Shown here: in pieces, positions 25,903 to 34,247 of the stretch
How the letters are laid out: each line of letters opens with the position of its first letter
Position numbering within the stretch: the first letter of the stretch is position 1
DNA from: Candidatus Magasanikiibacteriota bacterium
GTDB lineage: Bacteria > Patescibacteriota > Patescibacteriia > Magasanikbacterales > GWA2-37-8
Direction of reading: 5' to 3'
NCBI GenBank assembly: GCA_023246655.1
Contig: JAHFHX010000007.1
Span: forward strand, 1 to 51,421
DNA: 51,421 nucleotides
The notes under the pieces: model-generated
The model's input: the letters and a program-made list of their open reading frames with translations, nothing else
Told to the model about the DNA's origin: nothing
Database searches by the model: none
Translations under genes and position numbers: made by a program

Positions 25903-25956
25903 AAACGCAGAGTATGTTCTACATAAGATAGTAGAAACTCTGCGTTTATTTTTTCA
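25903..25956 (+). terminator. terminator after ftsA
   Basis: AAACGCAGAGT pairs with ACTCTGCGTTT around a 23-nt loop and is followed by ATTTTTTC. It separates ftsA from ftsZ, which then needs its own promoter. Confidence 0.7.
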
Positions 25957-25964
25957 AGGCCAAC

Positions 25965-25981
25965 GAACACTAAAAGTGTTC
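25965..25981. promoter_or_regulatory. small inverted repeat upstream of ftsZ
   Basis: GAACACT-AAA-AGTGTTC, a perfect 7-bp dyad about 75 nt before the ftsZ start, with a possible -10 (GATAAT, 25996-26001) downstream. It could be an operator or a small hairpin. Confidence 0.35.
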
Positions 25982-26056
25982 ATTAAAACTGTACAGATAA
26001 TTGAGACTGTGTTACTCTAGAAATTAGCCTTTTCGTTATTTTTAAAATCATTGTGT

Positions 26057-27280
26057 ATGCCTCAAGTTAAACCTGACATCGAAGCCTTTGCAAAAATTAA
26101 AGTCGTTGGGGTGGGTGGCTCAGGGGGGTCTGGTATTACTCGCATGATGGCAGCCAAAATTCGCGGAGTAGATTTTGTCGCCATGAATACTGATGTACAA
26201 GCGCTGCACCACAATAGTGCCCCCCACAAATTACATATTGGAAAATCAGTCACTCGCGGTTTGGGTGCGGGAATGGACCCTGAGATTGGTCGTAAAGCTG
26301 CCGAAGAATCACAAAATGAAATCCGCGATATTTTAAAAGATGCGGACATGGTTTTTGTAACCTGTGGTCTGGGTGGCGGAACAGGAACGGGTGCCGCTCC
26401 CATTGTTGCTCAAGTTGCTAAAGAATTAGGGGCATTGACAGTGGCGGTTGTTACTAAACCCTTTGCCTTTGAAGGTGCCCAACGGGCCGCTCTTGCCGAG
26501 AAAGGATGGGAGCAGCTAGCTAAGAATGTTGATACCATTATAACTATTCCCAATGATCGTATTTTGCAGGTCATTGATAAAAAAACAACGCTCCTTGATG
26601 CTTTTCAGGTTGTTGACGATATTCTTCGTCAAGGTGTGCAAGGCATTTCTGAACTTATCACGATTCCTGGTCTTATTAATGTGGATTTTGCCGACGTCCG
26701 GACAATTATGCGTGATACTGGTTCAGCACTTATGGGTATTGGCACTGGCACTGGGGAAAACCGAGCCCAACAGGCCGCGAGCATGGCAATTTCCAGTCCG
26801 CTTCTGGAAATTTCCATTGATGGCGCTCAGGGTATTCTTTTTACCATTACGGGTGGACCAGATTTAACCATGCATGAAGTGGATGAGGCGGCTAAAATTA
26901 TTACCAGTTCCGCTGCCAAAGATGCTAAAGTAATTTTTGGAGCCATTATTGATGAGACTATGACGGGCAGTATGCGAATTACGGTGGTGGCAACCGGTTT
27001 TGACAGTCGTCGTCCGAGCCTCATGGTTGAGGAAGAAGCGCCCACGTCGACGTTCTTTTCTGGTGGCAAATATCAACCCAGCAATTTTTTACGTAAAACC
27101 CAACGAGAAGAGGAAGAAGAAGAAAAAAGATTCAAACATTTAACTCAACGCTCCTCTATGCCAGCTGCCAGTAGTACCACACCCTTTCACGATGATTTTA
27201 GAACCACGAAGTCAGCCCCCCCAGCAACTGATGAGGATTTAGAAATCCCCGCCTTTATTCGAAAGAAAATGGGAGGATGA
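26057..27280 (+). CDS. ftsZ: cell division protein FtsZ
   Basis: Tubulin-like GTPase that forms the Z ring. Tubulin signature [11 protein letters not shown]7-loop region [11 protein letters not shown], and a C-terminal tail peptide [16 protein letters not shown] that would bind FtsA. The first glycine loop reads [13 protein letters not shown] instead of the usual GVGGGGxNAVNRM. The ATG at 26057 is preferred to TTG 26051. The linker (about 318-395) is charged and disordered. Confidence 0.97.
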   Translation: MPQVKPDIEAFAKIKVVGVGGSGGSGITRMMAAKIRGVDFVAMNTDVQALHHNSAPHKLHIGKSVTRGLGAGMDPEIGRKAAEESQNEIRDILKDADMVFVTCGLGGGTGTGAAPIVAQVAKELGALTVAVVTKPFAFEGAQRAALAEKGWEQLAKNVDTIITIPNDRILQVIDKKTTLLDAFQVVDDILRQGVQGISELITIPGLINVDFADVRTIMRDTGSALMGIGTGTGENRAQQAASMAISSPLLEISIDGAQGILFTITGGPDLTMHEVDEAAKIITSSAAKDAKVIFGAIIDETMTGSMRITVVATGFDSRRPSLMVEEEAPTSTFFSGGKYQPSNFLRKTQREEEEEEKRFKHLTQRSSMPAASSTTPFHDDFRTTKSAPPATDEDLEIPAFIRKKMGG

Positions 27281-27334
27281 GAGTTGCTAAAATCAAAGGG
27301 CATTATCGTTATTAGAAATTAGTGAACTTACAGT

Positions 27335-27787
27335 ATGCGTTGTCCGGTGTGCAATTTTAGTGATGTGAGTGTGGTGGATACGCGCTCCGCCGAAGATGAA
27401 TGGTCGGTACGCCGTCGCCGGGAGTGCGATAAATGCCACTATCGTTTTTCTACGGTAGAGGAAATAGAACTCCTTGATATAATTGTAGTAAAAGAAAATG
27501 GTGGACGTGAGAGTTATATGCGCGATAAAATAGAGAATGGTATTCGACGATCTCTTACCAAACGGCCTTTTACGCAGGATAAATTCCATCGTTTAATTCA
27601 CGCTATTGAACGTGATATTCAGAAGAAAAAGAAGCGAGAAATTGCCAGTAATGAAATTGGTGAATTAGTAATAAAACATCTGCAAACGTTTGATAAAGTT
27701 GCCTATATTCGATTTGCCAGTGTATATCGTGATTTTAAAGATGTAAAGACCTTTGAGAAAGAATTGAAAAAGTTAGCCAAAAAATAA
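27335..27787 (+). CDS. nrdR: transcriptional repressor NrdR
   Basis: 150 residues: an N-terminal zinc ribbon (CPVC at 3-6, CDKC at 31-34) and an ATP-cone domain (DIIVVKENGGRESYMRDKI). The family senses ATP/dATP and represses ribonucleotide reductase genes. No nrd gene is in the window. A palindromic repeat follows directly. Confidence 0.95.
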   Translation: MRCPVCNFSDVSVVDTRSAEDEWSVRRRRECDKCHYRFSTVEEIELLDIIVVKENGGRESYMRDKIENGIRRSLTKRPFTQDKFHRLIHAIERDIQKKKKREIASNEIGELVIKHLQTFDKVAYIRFASVYRDFKDVKTFEKELKKLAKK

Positions 27788-27816
27788 TTATAATAGGACT
27801 TTCGCGTTGGCGTCTG

Positions 27817-27921
27817 TTGTCATTCCGAGGAGGCTCACGCCGACGAGGAATCTCTGTCCCAATCAATATTCGCCAAATAACAAGTGAGACAGAGATCCCT
27901 CCTGTGACGTCGGGATGACAA
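27817..27921. repeat. GTCATTCCGAGG-type palindromic repeat
   Basis: TTGTCATTCCGAGGAGGCTC pairs with the right end CCTCCTGTGACGTCGGGATG; GGAATCTCTGTCC and ACAGAGATCCC pair inside. Same family as 21561-21663. Confidence 0.85.
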
Positions 27922-27949
27922 ATGAGGCCAAAAGCTTAAGTCCTAGTAT

Positions 27950-27975
27950 AATTTATAACGGATCCGTTATAAATT
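27950..27975. promoter_or_regulatory. 26-bp perfect palindrome, candidate operator
   Basis: The core TTATAACGGATCCGTTATAA (27953-27972) extends by AAT/ATT on both sides without a mismatch. It overlaps a TATAAT (27947-27952) and ends 2 nt before the ATG of the next gene. A bound repressor, or an RNA hairpin over the start codon, would block expression. Confidence 0.6.
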
Positions 27976-27977
27976 TT

Positions 27978-28412
27978 ATGTTCAAGCACCCTGTTAACCC
28001 TCCAGCCGAAAATTCACTCTCCAGTGTTGCCTTAGAAGAAAAAAAAATGAATGTTCCCGAGCAGCCCAAACCCTCTCCGAATAAAGTGGATACCAGCCCA
28101 GCTGCATTACGCGATCTGTTGGAAAAAAATTTAAAATGGTCACAGATCATTTACGAACAAAATCGTAAATTAAATAACAAATTACTGTGGAGTGCAATTG
28201 CCGAATGGTTCCGAGTTCTCATTATTATCATTCCGCTCATCGCCGGTGTTATTTATTTACCAAAATTATTACGCCAGTTTCAGGCTACCTATGGTGGAAT
28301 GTTTAAAGCTGCTCAATCCGGAAAAATTTCTCCCGGGGCACTCGAGAATATCCTTAATATTTTACCACTGGATGGAGTGCAGCGAGATCAGTTGAAGACA
28401 ATCTTGAAATAA
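27978..28412 (+). CDS. small single-pass membrane protein of unknown function
   Basis: 144 residues from the ATG at 27978. A Pro-rich N-terminus, a short helical region (about 40-65) and one membrane helix (FRVLIIIIPLIAGVIYLPKLL, about 78-100), then a short soluble tail. I do not recognise a family. The start was chosen next to the 26-bp palindrome; the longer frame would begin inside a palindromic repeat. Confidence 0.65.
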   Translation: MFKHPVNPPAENSLSSVALEEKKMNVPEQPKPSPNKVDTSPAALRDLLEKNLKWSQIIYEQNRKLNNKLLWSAIAEWFRVLIIIIPLIAGVIYLPKLLRQFQATYGGMFKAAQSGKISPGALENILNILPLDGVQRDQLKTILK

Positions 28413-28423
28413 ACGCATAAGGG

Positions 28424-28531
28424 TCAAGGGATTCTTCGACTCCGGCTGCGAAGCCTTCGCTCAGAATGACAAACGGAGTTTACCCTGAGCGAGCGGAGCG
28501 AGTCGAATGGGTTCGGAATGACAAGTAAACA
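28424..28531. repeat. palindromic repeat (TTCGACTCCGGCTGCGAAGC type)
   Basis: GGGATTCTTCGACTC at the left and GAGTCGAATGGGTTC at the right are inverted, with TCAGAATGACA and GGAATGACAAG copies. Related to the GTCATTCCGAG family but with a different core. Confidence 0.75.
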
Positions 28532-28549
28532 TGTAAGCCCCCAATCCAT

Positions 28550-29989
28550 ATGTTTAAACACACCAAAATTGGCGCCACCATTGGCCCCGCTTGTCAGGAT
28601 GCTGCCACCCTTGAGGAAATGGTGAAAGCAGGACTGAATTTTGCCCGGTTGAATTTTGCGCATGGCACCTATGATACACATACCGAATTAATTAAAACTA
28701 TCCGAGCCGTTGAGACCAAAACCGGGAAGCCAATTCCTATTCTCCAAGATCTCCAAGGTCCGCGTATTAGAATTGGAACGATGCCAGATGCGGGTGTTGA
28801 GATTAAAACCGGTGCCACTGTGACGCTCGATACTGGGAAGCAAACCTATGATGGAGCGGAGCTCCCCGTGGATCATCCGGAATTGCATAAAGATTTAAAA
28901 CCCGGCGAGCGGATTTTAATTGATGATGGCCGGATTGAACTTAAAATTACCACGGTCAATGGCACTCAAATCGAGACCGAGGTAATTGAAGGCGGCGTGG
29001 TAAAATCCCACAAAGGCATTAACGCTCCCGATAGCTCCCTTCATATTCCGGCCTTAAGTGATAAAGATCGGGAAGACTTGCGGTTCGGGGTAAAAATGGG
29101 CGTGGATATGGTGGGAATGTCGTTTGTGAGTACCGCGAGCGATATCCTCGATATTAAATTTTTAATCAAACAGATTGCCGAAGAGGAGCAGATCAAGCTC
29201 GATCAACCAATTTTTATTATTGCTAAAATTGAGCGGCACGAGGCGGTGGAAAACCTCAAAGAAATTTTAGAAGTGGTGGATGGGATTATGGTAGCGCGGG
29301 GAGATTTGGGGCTCGAGATGCCCAAAGAAGAATTGCCCATGATGCAGAAAAAAATTATTGATGCCGCCAACCTTCATGCTAGGCCGGTAATTGTGGCTAC
29401 ACAACTTTTGGATTCCATGCAAACCAACCGTCGCCCCACCCGCGCGGAAGTCAGCGACGTGGCGAACGCGGTAATTGATCACACCGATGCACTACTTCTT
29501 ACCAACGAAACCGCGGCCGGTAACCACCCAACGCTGGTCGTTGAAACCATGAACGAAATTGTGGTGGCAACGGAGAAATCGCACTATGGCGATAAACCTT
29601 TACCAAGTGTCCACCCACAAGGAGTGTCTACCGAGGTTGCGATTACTGAACTTTCCCGGATGTTAGCCGAAGAAGTAAAAGCCAAGCTGATTCTAGCGGC
29701 ATCCTTAACCGGCGAAACCGGACGCCTCATTAGCCAAGTGCGACCGCATCGCCCCATTATGGTCGCTACGAGCGCAATAATAGTATGGCGGCAGTTAAAT
29801 CTTTCCTGGGGGATTCATCCGTTCATTATGTTGCCATGCCAATCACTTGAAGAGTTGGTAGAACGCGCCGTCAATTACATCAAACAGCACAAATTCGCCA
29901 AGACGGGGGATAAAATGATTATCGTCGCGGGGGAACCTGTGGGCCAGGCGGGGAATGTGAATTTAGTGGAGGTGAGAGAGATAAAGTAA
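28550..29989 (+). CDS. pyk: pyruvate kinase
   Basis: 479-residue glycolytic enzyme that makes ATP and pyruvate from phosphoenolpyruvate. TKIGATIGPAC start block, ARLNFAHG, ILQDLQGPRIRIG, the active-site IIAKIERHEAVEN and MVARGDLGLEMP, and NETAAG. All domains including the C-terminal allosteric one (LILAASLTGETGRLISQVRP) are present. It lies between two repeats and converges with glyA. Confidence 0.96.
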   Translation: MFKHTKIGATIGPACQDAATLEEMVKAGLNFARLNFAHGTYDTHTELIKTIRAVETKTGKPIPILQDLQGPRIRIGTMPDAGVEIKTGATVTLDTGKQTYDGAELPVDHPELHKDLKPGERILIDDGRIELKITTVNGTQIETEVIEGGVVKSHKGINAPDSSLHIPALSDKDREDLRFGVKMGVDMVGMSFVSTASDILDIKFLIKQIAEEEQIKLDQPIFIIAKIERHEAVENLKEILEVVDGIMVARGDLGLEMPKEELPMMQKKIIDAANLHARPVIVATQLLDSMQTNRRPTRAEVSDVANAVIDHTDALLLTNETAAGNHPTLVVETMNEIVVATEKSHYGDKPLPSVHPQGVSTEVAITELSRMLAEEVKAKLILAASLTGETGRLISQVRPHRPIMVATSAIIVWRQLNLSWGIHPFIMLPCQSLEELVERAVNYIKQHKFAKTGDKMIIVAGEPVGQAGNVNLVEVREIK

Positions 29990-30007
29990 ACGGGATTTCG
30001 TGAAATC

Positions 30008-31279
30008 CTAGTTAGGTAGCGGAAAATTCTTTGTAAATTCCCTTACTTCGTCGCGAATTTTTTTCAACTTTTCTGCATCTTGCCAATTTTGAATCGCCTC
30101 GTCAATCCACGTGGCGATTTTTTTCATTTCAGTTTCTTTCATACCTCTCGTTGTCAAAGCTGGTGTGCCCAGGCGAATGCCAGATGGGTCAAACGGCGTG
30201 CGTGGGTCATGGGGAATGGTGTTCTTATTGACGGTGATGCCGGCACTGCCGAGGGCTGCCTCGCCCTGTTTACCAGTGACACCTTTGCTCATTAAGTTGA
30301 TGAGGAGCAAATGCGACTCGGTGCCACCAGTTACTAATTCAAATCCTTTAGCTATCAGTTCATTAGCTAATACCGTGGCATTGGTTAACACCTGCCGGGC
30401 GTAGGCTTTAAATGCTGGTTGCAAAGCTTCTTTAAGCGCCACGGCAATGGCGGCGGTTTGGTGGTTATGCGGCCCACCCTGGATGCCAGGAATAATTGCT
30501 CGGTCAATAAGCGTGGGAATATTTTCTTTAGTACGCTCCACTTTTTTAAGTGGGTTAGACGGCTTGCCATTCGCGAGGATGATAGCACCACGCGGTCCAC
30601 GTAGCGTTTTGTGCGTAGTGGTGGTAACTACATCCGCAATACCAACCGGGTTAGGGTACACGCCACCCGCAATGAGACCAGCCACATGGCTCATGTCGGC
30701 GAGGAGGAATGCTCCAACTTCATCGGCAATTTCCTTGTACTTGGCCCACTCGTAGATGCGCGGATAAGCGCTCCCACCACCGATAATCATTTTTGGTTTA
30801 TGCTCATGCGCCAGGCGACGCATTTCATCAAGGTCAATATACCCATCCGGTCGGCAGCCATATTGAACACTTTTATAAATCGTTCCCGAGAAGTTGAGTT
30901 TAAGTCCGTGCGTCATGTGGCCCCCATGGGGAAGGCTAAGCCCCAGAACCGTATCACCCGGATCAAGCAATGCATAGTAAACCGCAAAATTCGCGGGGCA
31001 GCCAGAGTGCGGTTGCACGTTGGCATGGGTAGCACCAAACAATTCTTTTGCTCTATCACGCGCCAAATTTTCTACCGCATCAACATTTTCACAGCCGCCA
31101 TAATAGCGCATGCCCGGGTAGCCTTCGGAATATTTGTCTGTAAGGCGCGAGCCTAAAGCTTCCAGCACTGCCGGTGAGGTATGGTTTTCACTCGGAATCA
31201 TTTCCAAACCCTCACTTTGGCGCTCAATTTCTTTTTGGATGAGATTATAAATGTCAGGATCTTGTTGTTGAAGTTTCAT
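30008..31279 (-). CDS. glyA: serine hydroxymethyltransferase
   Basis: 423-residue PLP enzyme that interconverts serine and glycine with tetrahydrofolate. SENHTSPAVLEALGS, the PLP lysine in TTTHKTLRGPRG and GGPHNHQTAAIAVAL are typical. A GTCATCCCGAGCG-type repeat lies just upstream of its start. Confidence 0.97.
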   Translation of the reverse strand: MKLQQQDPDIYNLIQKEIERQSEGLEMIPSENHTSPAVLEALGSRLTDKYSEGYPGMRYYGGCENVDAVENLARDRAKELFGATHANVQPHSGCPANFAVYYALLDPGDTVLGLSLPHGGHMTHGLKLNFSGTIYKSVQYGCRPDGYIDLDEMRRLAHEHKPKMIIGGGSAYPRIYEWAKYKEIADEVGAFLLADMSHVAGLIAGGVYPNPVGIADVVTTTTHKTLRGPRGAIILANGKPSNPLKKVERTKENIPTLIDRAIIPGIQGGPHNHQTAAIAVALKEALQPAFKAYARQVLTNATVLANELIAKGFELVTGGTESHLLLINLMSKGVTGKQGEAALGSAGITVNKNTIPHDPRTPFDPSGIRLGTPALTTRGMKETEMKKIATWIDEAIQNWQDAEKLKKIRDEVREFTKNFPLPN

Positions 31280-31317
31280 AGGAAGAAAAAAATAAAAATA
31301 GAATATGAAACAAAAAT

Positions 31318-31416
31318 GTCATCCCGAGCGAGGCCTCGCGGCCGACGAGGGATCTCTGTCCGTTATTCGGTGAGCCAGAGATTCCTCACCCCTGCGACGG
31401 GGATTCGGAATGACAA
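31318..31416. repeat. GTCATCCCGAGCG-type palindromic repeat
   Basis: GTCATCCCGAGCGAGGCCTC pairs with CTGCGACGGGGATTCGGAATGA across GGGATCTCTGTC / AGAGATTCCTC. Its right half recurs alone at 32820-32865. Confidence 0.85.
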
Positions 31417-31489
31417 TGGGGGCAGTCCCGTTACTTAAACTCGAGCGATTCGTAAATCATAGGTTTTTCAAATGGTCATCAATGATTCA

Positions 31490-31518
31490 TTGCCAGCGAC
31501 TGCTCTATATGTTACCAT
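31490..31518 (+). promoter_or_regulatory. candidate promoter of the thiamine gene
   Basis: TTGCCA, a 17-nt spacer and TACCAT, about 35 nt before the ATG. The -35 is the same as that of lepB. I see no TPP riboswitch in the 137 nt after the repeat. Confidence 0.5.
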
Positions 31519-31552
31519 CCTAGCGTATTTTTAGCAATTGACTGTCTGACGC

Positions 31553-32542
31553 ATGAATAAAGATTTTGCTCTCATTGACGCCAATTTTGCCCGCGCGCGG
31601 GAGGGATTTAGAGTGCTTGATGAAAGTGCGCGGTTTGTATTGTGTGACCATAAAATTTTTGAAATTATCAAACAGTTACGTCACCGGTTAGTGGGAATAG
31701 AGGAGCGAATTGGCTTACATTTTCTTAGTGCTCAAGAGGGGAACGATGTTGGCGAAACAGTCATCGGTGAGAATAATCATCGTCGTTCCTCACTCTACGA
31801 TATTATCCGCGCTAATAGCCGGCGGGTTACCGAATCACTCCGCGTCCTTGAGGAAGTTTTAAAAATATATCGACCGGAGATAATTCGAGAATGTTCCACT
31901 ATGCGCTATCGCGTGTATGAAGCAGAAGCGGCACTGGCCCGGCAAACACCACACTATTATTTGCATCGCTATTGTGCGAGGGGTATTGTGTATCCATTGG
32001 CGGAAACGGTTGAGGAAATTATATGGTTGGTTACTCATGGCGCGCGCCTGGTGCAATTGCGGGATAAAACGAGTAATAAAATTGAGATTGAGACTAAGAT
32101 TCAACGGTTGTGTCGAGCAATCAGCGAGATCAATACATTACGAGAAGACAAAGTTTTACTTATCATCAATGATTATCCCGAGCTCGCGGCGAAGTATCCG
32201 GTCGCAGGGGTACATGTGGGCCAGGAGGATGGGAATATTAGTGCGGTTCGTCAACTAGTTGGCAGCAATAAAATTATTGGTCGATCAAACCATTCGCTAG
32301 CGCAGGTACGGCAATCGGTTGCCGCAGGGGCAGATTATATTAGTATTGGCCCAGTGTATGCCACCCCCACTAAAGCCGAGCGGCCCCCAGTGGGACTGGA
32401 ATTGGTGCGGCAGGTAGCCTTAGAGAGCAGTATCCCATGGCTCGCTATTGGGGGCATTGATGAAAAAACCATCCATGAGGTCCGGGCCGCAGGCGCCAAG
32501 AATGTAGCGGTAGTGCGCTCTGGCAGGAAATTTTTTAGTTAA
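31553..32542 (+). CDS. thiE: ThiD2-ThiE fusion, thiamine-phosphate synthase
   Basis: 329 residues. The N-terminal part (about 1-125; ALIDANFARAREGFRVLDES and LKQLRHRL) is the ThiD2-type domain found fused to some ThiE proteins. The C-terminal TIM barrel (about 130-329) is ThiE: LVQLRDK, IINDYPELA, GVHVGQED, IGRSNHS, DYISIGPVYATPTKA and LAIGGID. ThiE joins the pyrimidine and thiazole phosphates to thiamine phosphate. No other thiamine gene is in the window, so the substrates may be salvaged. Confidence 0.9.
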   Translation: MNKDFALIDANFARAREGFRVLDESARFVLCDHKIFEIIKQLRHRLVGIEERIGLHFLSAQEGNDVGETVIGENNHRRSSLYDIIRANSRRVTESLRVLEEVLKIYRPEIIRECSTMRYRVYEAEAALARQTPHYYLHRYCARGIVYPLAETVEEIIWLVTHGARLVQLRDKTSNKIEIETKIQRLCRAISEINTLREDKVLLIINDYPELAAKYPVAGVHVGQEDGNISAVRQLVGSNKIIGRSNHSLAQVRQSVAAGADYISIGPVYATPTKAERPPVGLELVRQVALESSIPWLAIGGIDEKTIHEVRAAGAKNVAVVRSGRKFFS

Positions 32543-32568
32543 GTATTTTGAATTTACGAAACGTTTCA

Positions 32569-32674
32569 ATTCCCCGCTTGGGCGGGGACGGCCGCAGCCG
32601 GGGGTGGGTGAGACCAAAGCGTCGGCAATTGGCGCAATTGTCTTACCCACCCCTACCCCGCCCAAGCGGGGAAT
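32569..32674. repeat. long palindromic repeat (CCCCGCTTGGGCGGGG arms)
   Basis: Perfect 19-bp arms ATTCCCCGCTTGGGCGGGG (32569-32587) and its complement (32656-32674), with an inner stem GGGTGGGTGAGAC / GTCTTACCCACCC. It has the same plan as the element inside elp3 at 35389-35506. Confidence 0.85.
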
Positions 32675-32819
32675 ACAGCGAATCGACCATTTCGCAATTC
32701 AAACTCAGTAAGAATAAGCCTTAATCTTCGTCTTCTATAAAGTGAAGGTTTCCAAGCTATTTGTTAGCCAAATTCACGAATAGTGGTAATTTATTTTTCC
32801 TGTCCGTCGTTGGTTGATT

Positions 32820-32865
32820 GAGACAGAGATTCCTCACCCCTGCGACGGGGATTCGGAATGACAAG
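32820..32865. repeat. half copy of the GTCATCCCGAGCG-type repeat
   Basis: AGAGATTCCTCACCCCTGCG, then ACGGGGATTCGGAATGACAA, is identical to the right half of the repeat at 31318-31416. Between 32675 and 32918 I see no gene. Confidence 0.75.
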
Positions 32866-32918
32866 TGTTTTTTGGCTAAAATTAGCAATTATTATACTTC
32901 TATCAAACCAATTAGACC

Positions 32919-32947
32919 TTGACAAAAGCTAGGTTTTGTGGTATACT
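32919..32947 (+). promoter_or_regulatory. strong promoter of the first GC-rich gene
   Basis: TTGACA, a 17-nt spacer and TATACT. The stretch TTGACAAAAGC...TTTTGTGGTA is shared, with the same spacing, with the minus-strand promoter at 39263-39291. Confidence 0.8.
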
Positions 32948-33250
32948 CATTTGTTATAACTAAGCAAGGTAACAAATAGAAATTACTTATCTTACATTAG
33001 CCAAATATAGGGTTTTGCGTCTAGATGCGTTTACAGCACATTTGGGCGTAGAACCTTAGGGTTCTATAAGTTCTTTACAATAATGGATTTGCTCAAAGTA
33101 GTGTCTTAGGGTGGAGCCAATGAGACCTTGATATTTTAGGGAATAGTAAATAGCTGTTTTCTTAAATATCAAGGTCTATGCTGCCACGCCCACCGCCATC
33201 ACGGCGAATGGGATAACGTTGCAGCAGCAGAGTTTCGCGAAGGAGGCCCC
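32948..33250 (+). promoter_or_regulatory. structured AT-rich leader with tiny ORFs
   Basis: Stems in order: TTTGTTA/TAACAAA (32950-32976); TAGAACC-TTAG-GGTTCTA (about 33047-33063); and AGACCTTGATATTT (33123-33136) with AAATATCAAGGTCT (33164-33177). Between them are a GTTCTTTACA box (about 33069) and an 8-codon ORF MDLLKVVS (33083-33109). The last stem is followed directly by the 12-codon ORF MLPRPPPSRRMG (33178-33216). GC content changes sharply at 33178. Confidence 0.5.
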
Positions 33251-34063
33251 ATGTTGCCCGAGACCACCCCCCCCGTCATCAAGTTTGATTTTCCTTCCCT
33301 CGACGCGCAGGCTGCGATGTGGCGCCGTGTCGCCATCATCGTCGCCGTCGTCGCGACGGTGATCTGCGCCTCCCTCGGCGCCCTGGCCGGCGCCGTGCAG
33401 TACCGGCGCAACCAGGACGCCGCGGCCTGCCAGCACAACAGCGCCCCCCCCGCCGCGCAGCCGGCCGTCGCCATCGCGTCCCGGAAGGCCGTCGAGGCGC
33501 CCACGCCGTCGCCCACTCCCGCCCCGAAGGTGGCCAAGCGGCACCGCCGCACGCGCCTCACCCCGCCGGTCATCGCACCGCTCGTGATCGAGCCGGCCGC
33601 GGACCTCGCCGCGATCCTCGCTAAGTCGGGGGGCATCGGCACCGCCGGCATCCTGGCGGAGTTCCGCCCCCTCCAGCCCCGCGGCATCGGCGCCCCCCGC
33701 TTTCGATCGCTCGGCGGGCAAGACCCGACAGCTCTTGAGGAGCTCGAGGCGGCTCCAATTACCGTTCGGGGCCACCTCGAAATCGACCTCAGCGACGAGG
33801 TTGAGACGCCGCCGCAGCTGGCGGTCTTCGTCGGGGCCTTCCCCGGCGAGGAGCCTCGCGAGATGAACCTCGCCCTGCTCCACCGGAGCATCGAGCGCCG
33901 GCTTGCGGAGCTGAAGGCGAACCCGCCCCCGGCCGCGCCGGCCGAGCACGCCCCCACCTTCGTGGAGGAGCCGTGCCACCCAGTCGACGAGATGACCGGG
34001 TACTGCGCCCGCAAGAAGGCGGCCGACCCCGGGTGGGGATGGTCGCCTCCGGCCGGCAACTAA
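33251..34063 (+). CDS. GC-rich gene for an Ala/Pro-rich single-pass membrane protein, family unknown
   Basis: 270 residues, ATG 4 nt after AAGGAGG. One membrane helix (about 25-48, VAIIVAVVATVICASLGALA), then a Pro/Ala-rich region (about 60-110) with a basic patch KRHRRTR, and a more folded-looking part (about 125-225) with alternating acidic residues. Three Cys. The G+C content (about two thirds) and the codon use (GCC, CGC, CTC) are far from those of its neighbours, and other frames are open as a by-product. I do not recognise a family. Strong promoter, long leader and good ribosome site argue that it is real. Confidence 0.68.
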   Translation: MLPETTPPVIKFDFPSLDAQAAMWRRVAIIVAVVATVICASLGALAGAVQYRRNQDAAACQHNSAPPAAQPAVAIASRKAVEAPTPSPTPAPKVAKRHRRTRLTPPVIAPLVIEPAADLAAILAKSGGIGTAGILAEFRPLQPRGIGAPRFRSLGGQDPTALEELEAAPITVRGHLEIDLSDEVETPPQLAVFVGAFPGEEPREMNLALLHRSIERRLAELKANPPPAAPAEHAPTFVEEPCHPVDEMTGYCARKKAADPGWGWSPPAGN

Positions 34064-34069
34064 CCCCGG

Positions 34070-34190
34070 CACAGCAGGGGGGGCAAGGGCCGAGCAAATC
34101 CCGTCCCGCCGCACCATCGCTGGTGCAGGCGGGCGAAGTAGCGCGGGGGACGATTCAGACGTCCCCCCATCAATCCTTGTTCATAATTAT
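34070..34190 (+). other. GC-rich structured 3' region
   Basis: Nested hairpin CCCGCC-[GCACCA-TCGC-TGGTGC]-A-GGCGGG and a second hairpin GGGGGACG-ATTCAG-ACGTCCCCC. Similar GC hairpins without T-runs follow the other GC-rich genes (38660-38703, 40446-40515, 40985-41050). Confidence 0.45.
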
Positions 34191-34207
34191 ATTGTGACCA
34201 GAGATTA

Positions 34208-34247
34208 TAAAAAATCCTCCCAACTAAGTTTGGGAGGATTTTTTTAA
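34208..34247. terminator. bidirectional terminator
   Basis: AAATCCTCCCAA-CTAAG-TTTGGGAGGATTT with A- and T-runs on both sides. It serves the GC-rich gene on the plus strand and elp3 on the minus strand. Confidence 0.9.

Noticed and set aside
25965..25981. LexA/SOS box before ftsZ
   Set aside because: GAAC and GTTC are present, but the 9-nt gap does not fit the CGAAC-N4-GTTCG form.
31440..31552. TPP riboswitch before thiE
   Set aside because: No CTGAGA or ACCTGATCTGGATAAT-like core is present.
33176..34117. Long minus-strand ORFs (313 and 286 codons) opposite the GC-rich gene
   Set aside because: High G+C removes stop codons from all frames. The plus frame has the promoter, AAGGAGG and a membrane helix; the minus frames have none.
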